Positions 31,545 through 42,886 are shown, counted from the stretch's first letter. The stretch: 64,000 nucleotides of DNA from a virus (IMGVR_UViG_3300049043_000117:1-64000), one strand, 5' to 3'. The notes: generated by a model from the letters alone, not told the origin. Numbers and translations: made by a program.

Positions 31545-33198
31545 TATTGATAATCCCACATAAATGATCTATCTCCATATTCATCTATGTACCACCTATC
31601 ACCCTCTTCATCTATAAAACTTTCTTTATTATCCAAACCGTCAGAAATAAATCCAAAAGGAGCCATGTCTTGTTCAATTTGATTTCGTTGTTCTTCGTAT
31701 AGTCTTTTACGAACATCGTTGTCCGTCATTTCTTTGAAATATGGTTGTGCAATTAACCAAGCAAAAATTACTAAACACATTGCAAGATCATCATTGCACC
31801 CATCTTCAGCCTCAAACGAATTTGATTTTTGAATAAATGTTGTCAATTCACTAATTGTGTCATAATCTTTAATAATAAGTTTATCACTTTCTATTAATGT
31901 TTTGAGATTCATGCATCCAATCTTTTTGACATTTTTGGACATCTTAACTCCCATTTGAGATTTCTTTCCAGAAAATCCCTGACCAACCAATTGTCCAGCA
32001 CGACCTCTCATTGTACACATGAGAACACTATCATATTCCAAATCCATATGAAGAATCTGTCCAACCTGTTCTCCAATATCATTAACTTCGACAAGAATGT
32101 ATGCTTTGTTATAAGCAACAGCAAGATCTTTAATGATATTCGGGAATAACATCGGTTTAATTTGATTGTCTCTATACTTTGCTACAAGATGATATGGAAA
32201 TGTCGTTACATCACATATAGTAAATGCAGAATAATCCTTTTCTACACCACGAGCTACATCTACAGTTAAAACATAATTATGATCTTTCTTCAGGTTCTTC
32301 ATAAATATCCAATCCTGCATTATGACTTGATTGGATCCTCGTAGATTAAAGATCTAAGTTTTGCTGCAGATATAAGAGTATCAACAGACCCTAAAAATTC
32401 ACACTCAAACTCAACTTTGAATTGTTGTTCCGAAGTGTTTGCAATGGTTCGTGCTTTCCATTTATCATCTCTACCAGGAACTTCAGACCAATGAACATCA
32501 GTAGGTACATATTCATTCTTACCGCGTTCGGCGTCGTGCCACATGCGGTAGAAGTGGTTCATACCACGAGGGGTAGAAACTATGATGACCTTTGTGCTTT
32601 GTCCAGACGATATAGTAGGATAAACAGAGGCAAAGAATTCATCAGCAATGTGATTTGGGATGAAAGCGAATTCGTCCAGAAAGATGATATTATACGATCC
32701 GCCTCGGACAGCAGATGCAGAAGTAGATGCGGCGATAATCTTGGAACCATTTTCTAATTCTAGTGATCGTTTATTCCATGATACGATACCTTGTTGCATC
32801 CACTTTGGTAGTTTCTCGTATGCAAACTGTAATCTACCTAAGAAGATCTTGTGCAGTGGATGCCTTGTTCGCTAGAATAGCTATGTATTAACATTATCGT
32901 TAAACACTGCATAATGTAACAAATATGATACGCAGGTTGTTGACTTACCCGTCTGACGAGGCATCCTACAAATATTAAATCTGTGTTTATGAAAATTATT
33001 GATCAACTTTTCCTGAAACGGATACATCTTAAATGGTATCTCACCATGATCCAGTGAAACAATTTTGATATAATTTTTAGCAAAATACACAGGGTCATTC
33101 TTGCACTTGATAAACTCAAGAATTTGATCCTGTGAAAATTCTACGGCTACATTAGCCTTTTTCAAATTTGGATTACCCAAATAGACTTGATCAGTCAT
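31544..33198 (-). CDS. gp17: Terminase large subunit (T4 gp17)
   Basis: Packaging motor ATPase and nuclease. Walker A is CRMPRQTGKSTTCVSYLL, Walker B and the catalytic Glu are in NIIFLDEFAFIPN, and the coupling motif is VIIVSTPRG. The nuclease domain has TVDVARGVEKDYSAFTI and VEVNDIGEQVGQIL, then CNDDLAMCLVIFAW (aspartates of the RNase H-like site). About 550 residues (T4: 610). Indels near 32,880 and 32,320 split it in three. Confidence 0.95.
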
Positions 33199-33202
33199 AA
33201 AA

Positions 33203-33381
33203 TTATAATTTTGCTAAATTTCCTACCAGCTCCTGTTGTTGTAGAAATAGTTTACAATAGCTTTCGCAAATTGCCTTGCCAGTTCATCTCCATCTAATTT
33301 ATCTATGATTCTTGCCTGTTGTTCATAAACAAGCATTTTATTAAGATCACTTAATTTAATATCATCGGGATCAATTGTCAT
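33203..33381 (-). CDS. Small protein upstream of terminase
   Basis: About 60 residues: MTIDPDDIKLSDLNKMLVYE, then QARIIDKLDGDELARQFAKA. After an indel near 33,235 it ends QQELVGNLAKL. It is strongly helical. It starts 1 nt past the previous stop and ends 4 nt before gene 17. Comparable small helical proteins sit upstream of 17 in cyanophages. Function unknown. Confidence 0.55.
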
Positions 33382-33382
33382 T

Positions 33383-35144
33383 TTACTTACCTTGAATTAC
33401 TACAATTGGTTTGGATGGATCGGTAGGGCTTGGATACCACTGCAGTATAACTGCACCTGGATAGAATTTCTCAATTTCCGTTTTTACTTCATCTTTAGAA
33501 GGTCTCTTCATATTTGGGAAGAAGAGTTGAAGATTCATCATGGGTCTACCTCTCCATGAGAAGAGTATAGTATAAACATTACCAGTGGATTGTATCCGTT
33601 GATAGTCCTCGTTTGTCAATTGTCCAGGTTGAATAACTGAATCTGCAAGAGGTAAAGAAGGACCAGAAAGTTTTCTCATTGCAGCATCCTTCTCACCTTT
33701 GTTTGTAGTTCCAGTTGCAAGATTTCTGATCTTTGATTGTCTTTGTGCCTGTCTATGTCCAGAACCGATTTCAAAACTTACATTCTCATTTGCTGGATGA
33801 ATGTTGTTCGGATCATAAGGTATTCTGGAGTTAATGAAGCGGGAAGTGAAAACATTTTCCAATAACCTTCACCATACTTACACTCCTTCATGGTTTCATT
33901 CTTTTTACATTTAGGACAATATCTTTCAACCTCACCCATTTCTTGGAGTTCAAATGATTCTTTCTTAGTTTTATTTCCCCAATTGGCTGCACCAACTTTA
34001 CGACACTTAACTAGAGCTCCAGATGCATATGCAGAAGGCCGAAACTCTATAACGAGATTTTACCTTTGAATAACACGCATCTTTTTCTCCAGCCAGCTTC
34101 TTTAACATCAGTAGAAACATAAGTTGGTTTTGCACCACCAGATTTTTGTTGTTGTCCTGGATCTCCTCTTTTCTTTCTTCTTGATGCAGACAATCTTTCT
34201 GCCTTTTTTCATACTCTCTCTTTTTTCCGAAGAGACGCACTTTGGAGTTCCCTCTCCTGGTTCATCACTTGCACAAGTCCCACCAGTAACAACATTTACC
34301 CATCCAGGTTTTCCTTCTTTTGATTCAGAATCATGAAACCAGTTCCAAAGTGGACTTTTTTTTGCACTTCTTCAAGTTCTACTTCTTCTTTTTTGACACA
34401 GTTTGGATATCTTTTTCCAAACATAGTCTTCATACCTTTTTCTTATATCCAGACCAACATTTTTCATCAAGCGGTTGTGTAAATGATTTGAACTCATAAT
34501 CGGAACCTTTAATAACATCAATTACGGTAGCAAAAAGATTTCCATTTGCATCAAGAATTTCAGCATCCTCTTTAATTCTTTTTTACGACCCTGACAATCG
34601 AGCTGCTCTGTGAGAATCCTTTTGGGTTGTCGCAATTAATTGACTTCTTATATTTCTCAGACCAATCTTCTTTTACTTTCTCTACTTTTTTGAGTTTAGA
34701 ATAGTAGTTTGGAACTTCATCTAAATGTTGGAGGGCAATATCCATTCCCTGATCATTATCTGTCGTGTGTTCATGTTCTACTTTCATCCCCATCTCAAGT
34801 TGTTTTTGGATTACTGATGGGGATACATCATAGCTTTTGCGATTTCTTCTACCGACTTGTGGCCTTTGAAACCTTCTTTTACTTCTTTAGTTCTTTTGGT
34901 GTCATCTTCTCCGTGAGAAAGATGATCGGCTGCTGTATCAAGATACTCTGCAGCTTAGTGATCTTTGACTGAACCCATACTTCAAGATCTCCCTCACCAT
35001 TGAGTTTAGTCATCAATCTATTAATTGCATCTTTATGTTCTTAAGTTCTCCACGGGCCATGGAAAACTCAAAGTCTTCTCCAAGAGGTGCAATAGTTTCT
35101 AGGTCTGCGAGAATAGACCACTCTTTAAAGGTGAGTTTATCCAT
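33383..35144 (-). CDS. Composite DUF5661/DUF5872-like phage protein
   Basis: Many short frames join into about 585 residues. The N-terminus is MDKLTFKEWSILADLETIAP. Then comes MGMKVEHEHTTDNDQGMDIA with LDEVPNYYSKLKK, the DUF5661 pattern. Next are KSINCDNPKGFSQRAHCQGR and a DUF5872-type block (GKPGWVNVVTGGTCA, EPGEGTPKCVSS, GDPGQQQKSGGAKPTYVSTD, in mixed frames). The last part, intact, includes SGPSLPLADSVIQPGQLTNE and ends KPIVVIQGK. It may be one fused protein or two adjacent genes; indels hide any true stop. It lies between terminase subunit genes 16 and 17. The function is unknown. Confidence 0.55.
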
Positions 35145-35167
35145 GTATGTTTATAAATTTCCTATTT

Positions 35168-35600
35168 TTATTTAGATAGATCTTGATTCATTGAACTCTT
35201 CAAAAACTTCTGGAGTTCTGCGGTAGATCCTAAGAACACTGCATTGTTTGTAACACTAGTAGGTGCAGATCCTTTTTGTTCTTGATTGATATCTTTCATC
35301 TTCTTCTGAAGATCTAGAAGTTTGTCAGTCACATCTCCAACATTCTTAATTAATTGTCCAGCAACTTCATATGCTCTAGGAGAATCCGATTCTTGTGCAA
35401 GTTCTAGAATGCCGTTGATTGCTTCTTGACCCTTTTCAATAATTGAATAGAGTTGTCCTCTAGAGTACTCATAGTCTTTTTGAAGTTGTTCAGTGGAATC
35501 CGCAATCTTATTAATTGCAACTGGTTCCGACTTCACAATTTCAGATTGAATTGGGGTTGTCTCAATATTCAGAAGCCTTATCAATGTTTTCAAAACTCAT
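35168..35600 (-). CDS. gp16: Terminase small subunit (T4 gp16)
   Basis: DNA-recognition subunit of the packaging motor. It starts MSFENIDKASEY; a frameshift near 35,565 follows. The core is DYEYSRGQLYSIIEKGQEAI, NGILELAQESDSPRAYEVAG and DKLLDLQKKMKDINQE, and it ends FLGSTAELQKFLKSSMNQDL. About 143 residues (T4: 164). Its start overlaps the gene 15 stop (ATGA). Confidence 0.9.
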
Positions 35601-36646
35601 ACATCGACACCTTTTGTTGTCGCTATAAATTCTACCGTCACCAAATTCGTAACGAGACTCACTAAATCCAAAATCATCATCCAAATTGATCAATTCATCA
35701 TCAGCATCATCAATCACATTAACAGAAGTTCCCGATGTGTGTATTTCAATATTAGTACTATCTTGACCTCTATTTACAAATATTGTATTTCCATCAATTT
35801 TACGAATGAACATAGACTCAGAATTAATCATGATATAAGATTTTTCAGATAATACGGATCCATCAACAACAGTAAATTCCGTTTCATCTACAGAGATGTC
35901 TTGAGAAATTTGAGTAATCTCATCATTGTTATAATCTTGCAATGCTCTTGGTTCTGCCTATATACCTTAATTGTCTAGATGCATTGATTCTATTTGTATT
36001 CGTATAATAATCTACTTGGACTTGTTTAATGATAGCATCATTTGGACTTCCAATCGGACCAAACAAATAAGTTTTAGCAACAAAATCTAAAGTATAAACC
36101 AAAACTCTTCTTGTAGTAAAATCTCCCTCATATTGATCATCCATTGCAATTCTTTCAAGTATCATTGGAACATCTCTTGTTTCTCCAACACTTGTTAATA
36201 AATCAATAGTTAAATTAAAATGTGGTTGAAAATATGGCAATATTTGTTCTACTACTTGCAAAGCATCTTCATTTAATTTAGACATTATTGAAAGTCTAAA
36301 ATTTACATTATAAGGAACAGGCATAAAAACCTTTGATAGCTGATTATTTGATTCATCTAAAACTTTAAAAGTTTGCATAGTAGAAGACTTTCTGCTAGAA
36401 TCGTATGAAATTCCAGTCATTTCAAAAGACATTCTGGGAAGAGTAATTGCAACTCTTTTTTCAAATCTGGAACTTGTTCAATTCTTGCCAGAATTTTTGA
36501 ACAGGTCCATAAGAAATTGGAACTGTAATGATACTAAAATCATCTCCAGCATTATCTTTGTGTTTAATTTGAATATTATTAAAAAGAGTACCAAAAGCTA
36601 CTATGGTTTTTCTCAGTATTTCGTGATAAAAGTAACTTGAGATCAT
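35597..36646 (-). CDS. gp15: Tail sheath stabiliser (T4 gp15)
   Basis: Caps the tail and joins it to the neck. It starts MISSYFYHEILRKTIVAFGT, followed by IKHKDNAGDDFSIITVPISY and RMSFEMTGISYDSSRKSSTM. VMPVPYNVNFRLSIMSKLNED and YTLDFVAKTYLFGPIG mark the conserved core. The C-terminal part DDDFGFSESRYEFGDGRIYS is a cyanophage extension. About 349 residues (T4: 272). Indels near 36,470, 35,940 and 35,625. Confidence 0.9.
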
Positions 36647-36679
36647 TACAAGTGTGCCTGTAGAGTAATAATTATTTAG

Positions 36680-38109
36680 TTAGTATTCACCAAAAGGGTT
36701 CTTCTGACTGAAATCTAAAATTTCATCTGCAGATAATTCAATTTCAATATTCTCTGCATATGCGTCTAAAAATTCATTTGTTTGAACGGTTGATACTTTA
36801 TAACTTGCAGCAGCTCCAACTATAGATTCTCCTCTTGCAAACGTACCATCAACGACAGAAAGTTTAAGAACTCTATTAATAGAGTCCCAACTTTTAACGT
36901 ATCCAGTTGTACCAGTTCTAGAACCAGTAACGACTTCATTGTAATCGTAATCTCCGAACGTTGTTGAAGTAGGATCAGTGAAAGATATTGTTGGCGTAAA
37001 TGTATATCCTGCACCAGCGTTGGAATAACGAACTGCAACAACGACACCATTGGAATTGAGAACTGTTTCAGCTTTGCATTTCTGATATTAGAAGAAATTC
37101 CGTACTTGTAGGAATGAAAGTTCTTTGAATTGTAACTTGAGGCACTGTAGTATATCCAACTCCTTCCGGATGAAATTCCAATGACCCCAAGAACTCTTGT
37201 GTTTATAACAGCAGTTGCAATTCCACCAAATCCACCTCCACCAGAAATACTAACGATGGGAGGTTCTGTATATCCAAATTCCGGGATTTGTAATAAGAAT
37301 TCTATCAATTGCAAATTTTTGATTTGTAGATCTACTTGTCATAATAGCAACAGCTGTTGCGGTTAACCCACCAGCTGGTGCAGTAGATATAGAAACTATT
37401 GGTGCAAAAGAATAACCAAATCCATCGTTAAGAAGATCTACATATTGAACCGATTTGGAATTTGGATTCGTTGTTGCAAACCCAACCGTCGCAGCAGCTA
37501 CTGTCGCACCAGATCCAACCATTTGAATGGTATAAACATTTCCAAAATCCTTGATAGACTCATTGACTTCAATTCCTGTTGGGTCAACTTCTGGTACATC
37601 AATAATCTCATCTTCGTATTCAAATCTTTCACATCTTAACTCATAAACATATAAGTTATTAAGTTGATAGAATGGTTTTTTCCCTCAACATATTTTATTT
37701 CAAATAAGGATTCATCAAGTGGAAACCAAATTAAATCTCCTTCTTGAGGTCTATACGCAACTTTTCTCTCGTCTTCTGGCCACAATTTCAGTAGAGGAGA
37801 AATAAAATCATCATATCTCTCCTTTGAAATTACAAGATTGATTTCATCATTACTTCTGACACCAAATTTGCTTAACAAATCTCCATTACCACCAAATCCT
37901 TCAAAGTTCATTAAGTAAGCTCTATACGAAAACTATCATCAAACTTTGATGCGGTAACTTCTTTAATGACCGTATTTTCTCCAATAATTCTTCTAGGCAT
38001 GTATAGAACATCCTGTCCATACATTTTGAGTTGTTCGTTAATTAGATCTTGAATAAGTCTCTACCTCACTCGGAGATCCTTGAAGAAAATAAGAGTTAAG
38101 TGGTGACAT
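36680..38109 (-). CDS. gp14: Neck protein (T4 gp14)
   Basis: Head-tail connector. It starts MSPLNSYFLQGSPSE. DLINEQLKMYGQDVLYMPRR and MNFEGFGGNGDLLSKFGVRS mark the conserved N-terminal half, with YRPQEGDLIWFPLDESLFEI. The C-terminal half repeats a beta-rich unit of the type GYTEPPIVSISGGGGFG and YSFAPIVSISTAPAGG, and the gene ends QKNPFGEY. About 476 residues, much longer than in T4 (256) but usual for cyanophages. Six or more indels. It follows gene 13 with a 1-nt gap. Confidence 0.9.
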
Positions 38110-38110
38110 A

Positions 38111-38946
38111 TCAACCTATGAGATCCATTGGTGGTAATTCGTATTCGTCTTTGAGTTGTTGTTCTAATTTTTCCACTTCTGCAACTCCATCATCATAGAT
38201 TTGTCTACCATTGAGTTGCACTCCTCCGGAAGAAGAACTCCGTTAAATTTAATCATGTTTTGACCCCATTGTTTTTTAATCGAGATGCGGTTAGATATTT
38301 TTTCAACCACCAATCATTATAGAGTTTAGGAGCATCTGCAGGATCAAGAATCCTATAACAATCAATAATTACATACTCATTCTCACCAACCTGAGACCAA
38401 TCAATATCAAGATAGAGTTTATGATTCTTTTTGTTAAAACGAATTTGTGCATTTGGGTTCAATAACCAATCCAAATCTTCGAGGTATCTTTTGACCATTG
38501 CATAGTTTAGGAGATCTAATGCACCATAATAATAAACATCATTTAAGAATAATTGATATTTGATATTGAAAAGACCATCTGATATGGTACTAGAATTAAT
38601 TTTGAGGATATTATTTACACCAATAATACTATCTGGAAGGGGTAGATAGTTAACTCCTTCAACATAAGTCAGAGAAGTTAATCCTGCACCAACTACTACC
38701 GGAGATGTACTTGCAGACCCTACTGGACCTGGTTGGGCTTAGAGTTGTTTTAGTTGCAGGAGTGAGTTTATGTTTTAGAAATACACGATCAATACCATCA
38801 TAGTGACAGCTCATGATAATATTGAATTGCATCAGTCAATTAGATTATCGATTTGATCGTCATCTACATTTATTTCTAAAACTGGCTTCCCTAGTTGTTT
38901 GAGACAGTAATCTTTCAACTCCGACTCTACTAGATGGTTGCACCAT
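38111..38946 (-). CDS. gp13: Neck protein (T4 gp13)
   Basis: Head completion protein that acts with gp14. After frame repair it starts MVQPSSRVELKDYCLKQLGK, then PVLEINVDDDQIDNLIDDAI and YYHERHYDGIDRVFLKHKLT. Intact C-terminal pieces are MVKRYLEDLDWLLNPNAQIR, LDIDWSQVGENEYVIIDCYR and LYNDWWLKKYLTA, and the end is LKDEYELPPMDLIG. About 278 residues (T4: 309). The leader contains a hairpin and a late promoter box. Confidence 0.92.
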
Positions 38947-38978
38947 AAAAAAATACCCCTAGTCTTCTAGAGGTATTT
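38947..38978 (-). terminator. Hairpin with T-run ahead of gene 13
   Basis: Minus strand AAATACCTCTAG-AAGA-CTAGGGGTATTT (12 bp, one G-U) followed by TTTT and then the gene 13 ATG. It can end transcripts arriving from the small minus gene at 39221-39407. The late start site would lie inside it (see findings). Confidence 0.7.
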
Positions 38979-38981
38979 ATA
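38974..38981 (-). promoter_or_regulatory. T4-type late promoter box
   Basis: Exact TATAAATA, 28 bp upstream of the gene 13 start, overlapping the 5' arm of the hairpin at 38947-38978. Confidence 0.6.
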
Positions 38982-38998
38982 AATTAACAATAAAGGCA

Positions 38999-39028
38999 TT
39001 GACTAAATAATCTTAGTACATTACTAAG
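38999..39028 (+). promoter_or_regulatory. Host-like promoter with palindromic -10
   Basis: TTGACT (38999-39004), a 17-bp spacer, then TACTAA (39022-39027). A perfect palindrome CTTAGTA-CAT-TACTAAG (39012-39028) covers the -10, which suggests an operator. The small gene at 39037 starts 8 bp later. Confidence 0.5.
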
Positions 39029-39036
39029 ATAGTAAA

Positions 39037-39246
39037 ATGACATTATATATTGTTAGCGCAAGACGTTTATCTGATGGTCATACCATTGAAAAATCCCCAC
39101 GCTTAACAACTAATGAGTTAAATGAGGCAATTGATTTAGCAAAAGAATTTTCCTACTGGAAATGCAAGAATCAGAAGGAACTGCATGGCTATTCAATGTT
39201 TTTGAAGAAGAAGGTTAAAATTAAAATCTCTCACAAAGAGTTTTAA
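39037..39246 (+). CDS. Small unknown protein
   Basis: Intact frame of 69 residues: MTLYIVSARRLSDGHTIEKS, LTTNELNEAIDLAKEFSYWK, then a basic tail KKKVKIKISHKEF. A beta-helix-beta arrangement is likely. I recognise no family. It is the first plus-strand gene of the accessory region, and its 3' end overlaps by about 26 bp the convergent small gene on the minus strand. Confidence 0.55.
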   Translation: MTLYIVSARRLSDGHTIEKSPRLTTNELNEAIDLAKEFSYWKCKNQKELHGYSMFLKKKVKIKISHKEF

Positions 39247-39407
39247 GCATTAAACAATGTTCTAAACCAGATATTACTTCTCTCACAGAAGATTCTGATC
39301 CAGATTCTACATGCGATAATACCGAAATGATTTCAGCATCTTCTTCTGGAGTCCAATTCAGCTCCATCTAAAATTTTTACTTGATCTTTAAGTTCTTCTA
39401 AGGTCAT
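39221..39407 (-). CDS. Small unknown protein, convergent with the plus-strand gene
   Basis: About 61 residues with one indel near 39,360: MTLEELKDQVKILDGAEL, then TPEEDAEIISVLSHVES and VREVISGLEHCLMLKTLCER. It is acidic and helical. It has its own late promoter box 20 bp upstream. No family is recognised. Confidence 0.45.
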
Positions 39408-39426
39408 TTTTCTGATACTTTAAAAT

Positions 39427-39434
39427 TATTTATA
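39427..39434 (-). promoter_or_regulatory. T4-type late promoter box, divergent region
   Basis: TATAAATA on the minus strand, 20 bp before the start at 39407. The same AT-rich stretch reads TATAAT on the plus strand (39431-39436), 7 bp before the halogenase start. It may serve both directions, though the plus-strand element has no clear -35. Confidence 0.45.
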
Positions 39435-39442
39435 ATTTAATT

Positions 39443-40909
39443 ATGACGATTAATCAAATAAAAACAATAACGATCGTTGGTGGAGGAACCAGTGGGTGGT
39501 TATACAGCTGCATTTTTATCCCACAATAACCCAAATATAAAGATAACAATAGTAGATAAAGAAGTTGGATGCCCAGTAAACATAGGAGAAGCAACCATAC
39601 TTAATTTTGGACCATTCATGGAAATGTGTGGATTTTATATTGAAGATTGGTTTATAAATGTAGATGCAACATATAAATCTGGTATCTTATTTCCAAATTG
39701 GGTAACAGAAGGAAAAAGTGTTTGGCATCCATTTTATATGAATCCAATTTTTGATGAAAAATTTTCATTGCATGATGCATGGTGTAAAAATAAATCATAT
39801 GATTTTGTTGAATATGCCTTACCCATGTATAAAAACTCAATGTGCAATACTATTGATAGAAATGAATTGACTGCATATGCATTTCATATTGATTGTGGTA
39901 AATTAGTTGAGTTTATAAAAAATAAACTCAAAAATAAAATTAATTTTATACAATCGGAAGTTATTAATTTAGAAAAAGATAATAATAAACTAAAAAAAGT
40001 ATTTCTAAAAAATTTTAAATAATCGAATCTGATTTGTTTATAGATTGCACTGGATGGAAAAGTTTATTAAAAGATTCAGACAGAAACTATTTGAATGGGA
40101 GATTGTTCTGTAATACTCCTCTATGTTCTAGAATACCATATACGAATAGAAAAGAAGAATTAACTCCGTATACAATTACCGAATCGGTACATCATGGGTG
40201 GATATGGAAAACACCAGTGCGAACAAGAATTGGATCTGGATTAGTCTTTAATAGAGATATCACAACAATAGAGGAAGCAAAAGAATATTTTGTAAATTAC
40301 TGGAATAATAGGATTTCAAAGGAAGATTTAAAAGTTTTGGAATTGGACCCCATATTATTCTAATAATATATGGGAGGAAAATATTGTTTCAATAGGACTT
40401 TCTCCTGGATTTATAGAACCACTGGAGAGTACTGGTTTAGCTCTTAATTATTGATGGATTAAAAAAATTGCAAAATAAAATATCAGATAGAACTTGGTCT
40501 AAACTTGACACAGAAATATATAATCTAGAAATGAAACTTCATTTTGAAGATTGTATTGATTTTGTCAGTACTGCATTATTCTAAACCATACAAAAATACT
40601 CCTTTTTGGAATTTTGTTAAACAAACTTACAATCCTTCTGAAAAAATAAAGTTAATCGAAAAAATTCTTTCCGAAAAACTTCTATACTCAAAAGACCGAA
40701 GCGAATATCAAGTATTTTCTGGTGCAAATTGGACTACTTGGATGATTCAACTGGGATACGAGGTAAATAGTAATACAACTGTTGATTCTAGAATTTTAGA
40801 AAAAAGTATGATAGAATATAACAATAAAATTGAAGCTTTCAGAAAAAGTTGGTCTGTTGACCATGATACAGAAATTAAAAGATTAGAATTATTCTATAAC
40901 CTAACATGA
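39443..40909 (+). CDS. Flavin-dependent tryptophan-halogenase homologue 1
   Basis: About 488 residues after repairing five indels. It starts MTINQIKTITIVGGGTSGWL, whose GGGTSGW is the FAD-binding GxGxxG. NIGEATI follows, then ATYKSGILFPNW near residue 78, which carries the lysine that passes on the halogenating species in this family. HGWIWKTPV is the WxWxIP-type motif (Thr for Ile). GFIEPLESTGLALI carries the Glu-Ser pair of the active site. All features of a working enzyme are present. The closest known parallel is VirX1 from cyanophage Syn10, which iodinates varied substrates. A reductase for FADH2 is not seen, so host or diffusible flavin must be used. It leads the operon and overlaps the next gene by ATGA. 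Confidence 0.88.
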
Positions 40910-41545
40910 TAAATAAAGGAATTTATAATCCAACACTAGAACCTAATGCAATTGTAGGTGGTTGTATTTCTATCTACCGAAAATACACTTGGACAAATTG
41001 GAAAGAAACTATTGAAACTCTAGAAAATGAATGTAATACTCCAGATTTCCAGAATATATTTGAAATGACCACAACAATAGGTACTGGTATATATCAAAAT
41101 CAAAGAACAAATCTAGATTTAGGAATCACTTATTGTGTCAGAGCTTCGGAAATAAAGAATTAATAAAAATACAAAATCAATTTTGCATGTTAATTAATTC
41201 TACTACCAACTTTCTATGTAAATAAATTCCAAATAACAGAAAGTTATTTTCATGAACCCTATAATTCCTTAAAATATAAAGAAAATACCGAATATAAAAC
41301 TCATTATGATGGATGCACATCTACGCATCGACACATTAGTTGTATATTATATTTTGAATGATAATTATCTCGGGGAGAAATAGAATTTCCAAATTTTAAT
41401 GTAAAAATTAAACCACAATCGGGAATGTTTCTAATGTTTCCATCCAATTTTGCATACGCACATACCGTTAAGCCAGTAGTAAGTGGAACAAAATACGCTT
41501 CTCGTTACTTGGTTGCACGATCAACCAACAGGAGAATTGAAATGA
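40906..41545 (+). CDS. Fe(II)/2OG oxygenase A
   Basis: About 212 residues, with indels near 41,150, 41,340 and 41,500. The N-terminal part is MINKGIYNPTLEPNAIVGGC. The jelly-roll core has FHEPYNSLKYKENTEYKTHY-D (HxD of the iron site), then ISCILYF and EIEFPNFNVKIKPQSGMFLM, FPSNFAYAHTVKPV (distal His) and TKYASRYLV (Arg for 2OG). This is the prolyl-hydroxylase-like arrangement. The substrate is unknown. Both ends overlap neighbours by four bases (ATGA), which strongly suggests one translated unit with the halogenase. Confidence 0.75.
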
Positions 41546-42311
41546 TATTTAGAGATAATTCAAGTATAACTATCGATTGTTTTACAAATTCTTCTGTAGT
41601 ACTATGAATATTTTCCTATTACACGGCAATTAATGTTAAGTCCAAGTTGGTGGGAAACTCTTTCTCCGAATTTTGAAGTAAATCAAAATGGTACTTTAAG
41701 AACAGAACTCGCAACAATTAAAAAATACCAGGTATTTTTTCTTTACTAAAAAAAGGATTTGTAGTTTTAAATCCTGCAGAACTTTCTATGCAAATTAAAG
41801 ATGTAAATGGAGAGTTAAAATTTACCTACAAATTTGTTGGACCTAATCCAAGATCATATGTTGATTTGCATGATCATAGACAATATTTAGGAGTTTTTGA
41901 CAACAAATATTTACAAGCAAAAATTACGTTACCTTGGTTAATAAAAGAAAAAAAAGGAGTTGAGTTTTTGTTATCAGAACCAACTTGGTCAATGAAAGAT
42001 CCAGGTGAATACCTAATTCCTCCGGAATATTAGATTTCAAGTATCAAAATAATATTAATATAAATTTGTTTATTGAATTAAAAGAATCTAGAATTAATAT
42101 ATCTCCTGGATTTCCTCTTCCTTACATTTTAATTCCTATTTCAGATAAAAAAATTAAAATAAAAAATCATTTAATAACTAATGAAGAATATCAAAAAAAA
42201 TTTGAACTATCCCAACCCCTTGGTTGGACCTCATTTCATAGAAAAAGAAAAGAAATAATAGATAGAAAATCAAAGTGTCCTTTTTTAAATTTTTGTAATT
42301 ATGTTCTGTGA
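41542..42311 (+). CDS. Unknown protein of the halogenase operon
   Basis: About 255 residues with at least four indels. It starts MIFRDNSSITIDCFTNSSVV, then SPSWWETLSPNFEV, LNPAELSMQIKDVNGELKFT, LGVFDNKYLQAKITLPWLIK and LLSEPTWSMKDPGEYLIPPG. The C-terminal part is INLFIELKESRINISPGFPL with PLGWTSFHRKRKE. The mostly-beta pattern with a PxWW motif recalls uncharacterised marine phage proteins that accompany such oxygenases, but I cannot name the family. It starts and ends with four-base overlaps (ATGA, GTGA). Confidence 0.6.
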
Positions 42312-42886
42312 TTTATTTTTCCTACTGCAGTTTGGTATGATACTCTATCAATTAATACGGAAAATTTATTAAATTTTATTTAAGAAAAAAGAAATACATG
42401 TGAAGGAAAAGTAGACTAGTAACACAAATGGTTGGCAATCAAAAGATTTTTCCCCAGAAAGTGATGTAAGATTGTATGAACTATCTTTACGAAATATATA
42501 CAAGAAGTTTAAAAGTAGTAGAACAATTCAAATATGATCTATCTGAGTTAAATTTAAAGTTCTTAAATATGTGGATAAATATTAACTACAAAAATTCATC
42601 AAACAGAGTTCATATTCATCATAATTCAATTTTATCTGGTGTTTATTATTTAAAGTGTCCAGAAAATTGTGGGGATCTTGTATTTCCTAGAAATTATTCG
42701 GAATCATTTATCATAGATAGTATCGGTTCTATTAAAGAAGACAATACATTTAATCATAGGTCAATCTCGTATAGACCAGAAGAAAATAAATTACTACTTT
42801 TTCCATCTTGGGTTCCTCATGAAGTGACAAATAATAACTCGGAAGAAGAAAGAATTTCAATTTCATTTAATTTGGGAATATCTTAA
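42308..42886 (+). CDS. Fe(II)/2OG oxygenase B (TIGR02466-like)
   Basis: About 192 residues from a GTG start that overlaps the previous stop (GTGA). The repaired N-terminus reads MIYFPTAVWYDTLSINTENL. The intact core has NMWININYKNSSNRVHIHHN (iron-site His), SGVYYLKCPENCGDLVFPRN, LLLFPSWVPHEVTNNN (distal His) and EEERISISFNLGIS (Arg). This order and the LSGVYY and FPSWxxHxV motifs match the TIGR02466/PF13759 putative 2OG oxygenases common in marine phages and bacteria. Indels occur near 42,320 and 42,470. Confidence 0.8.
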
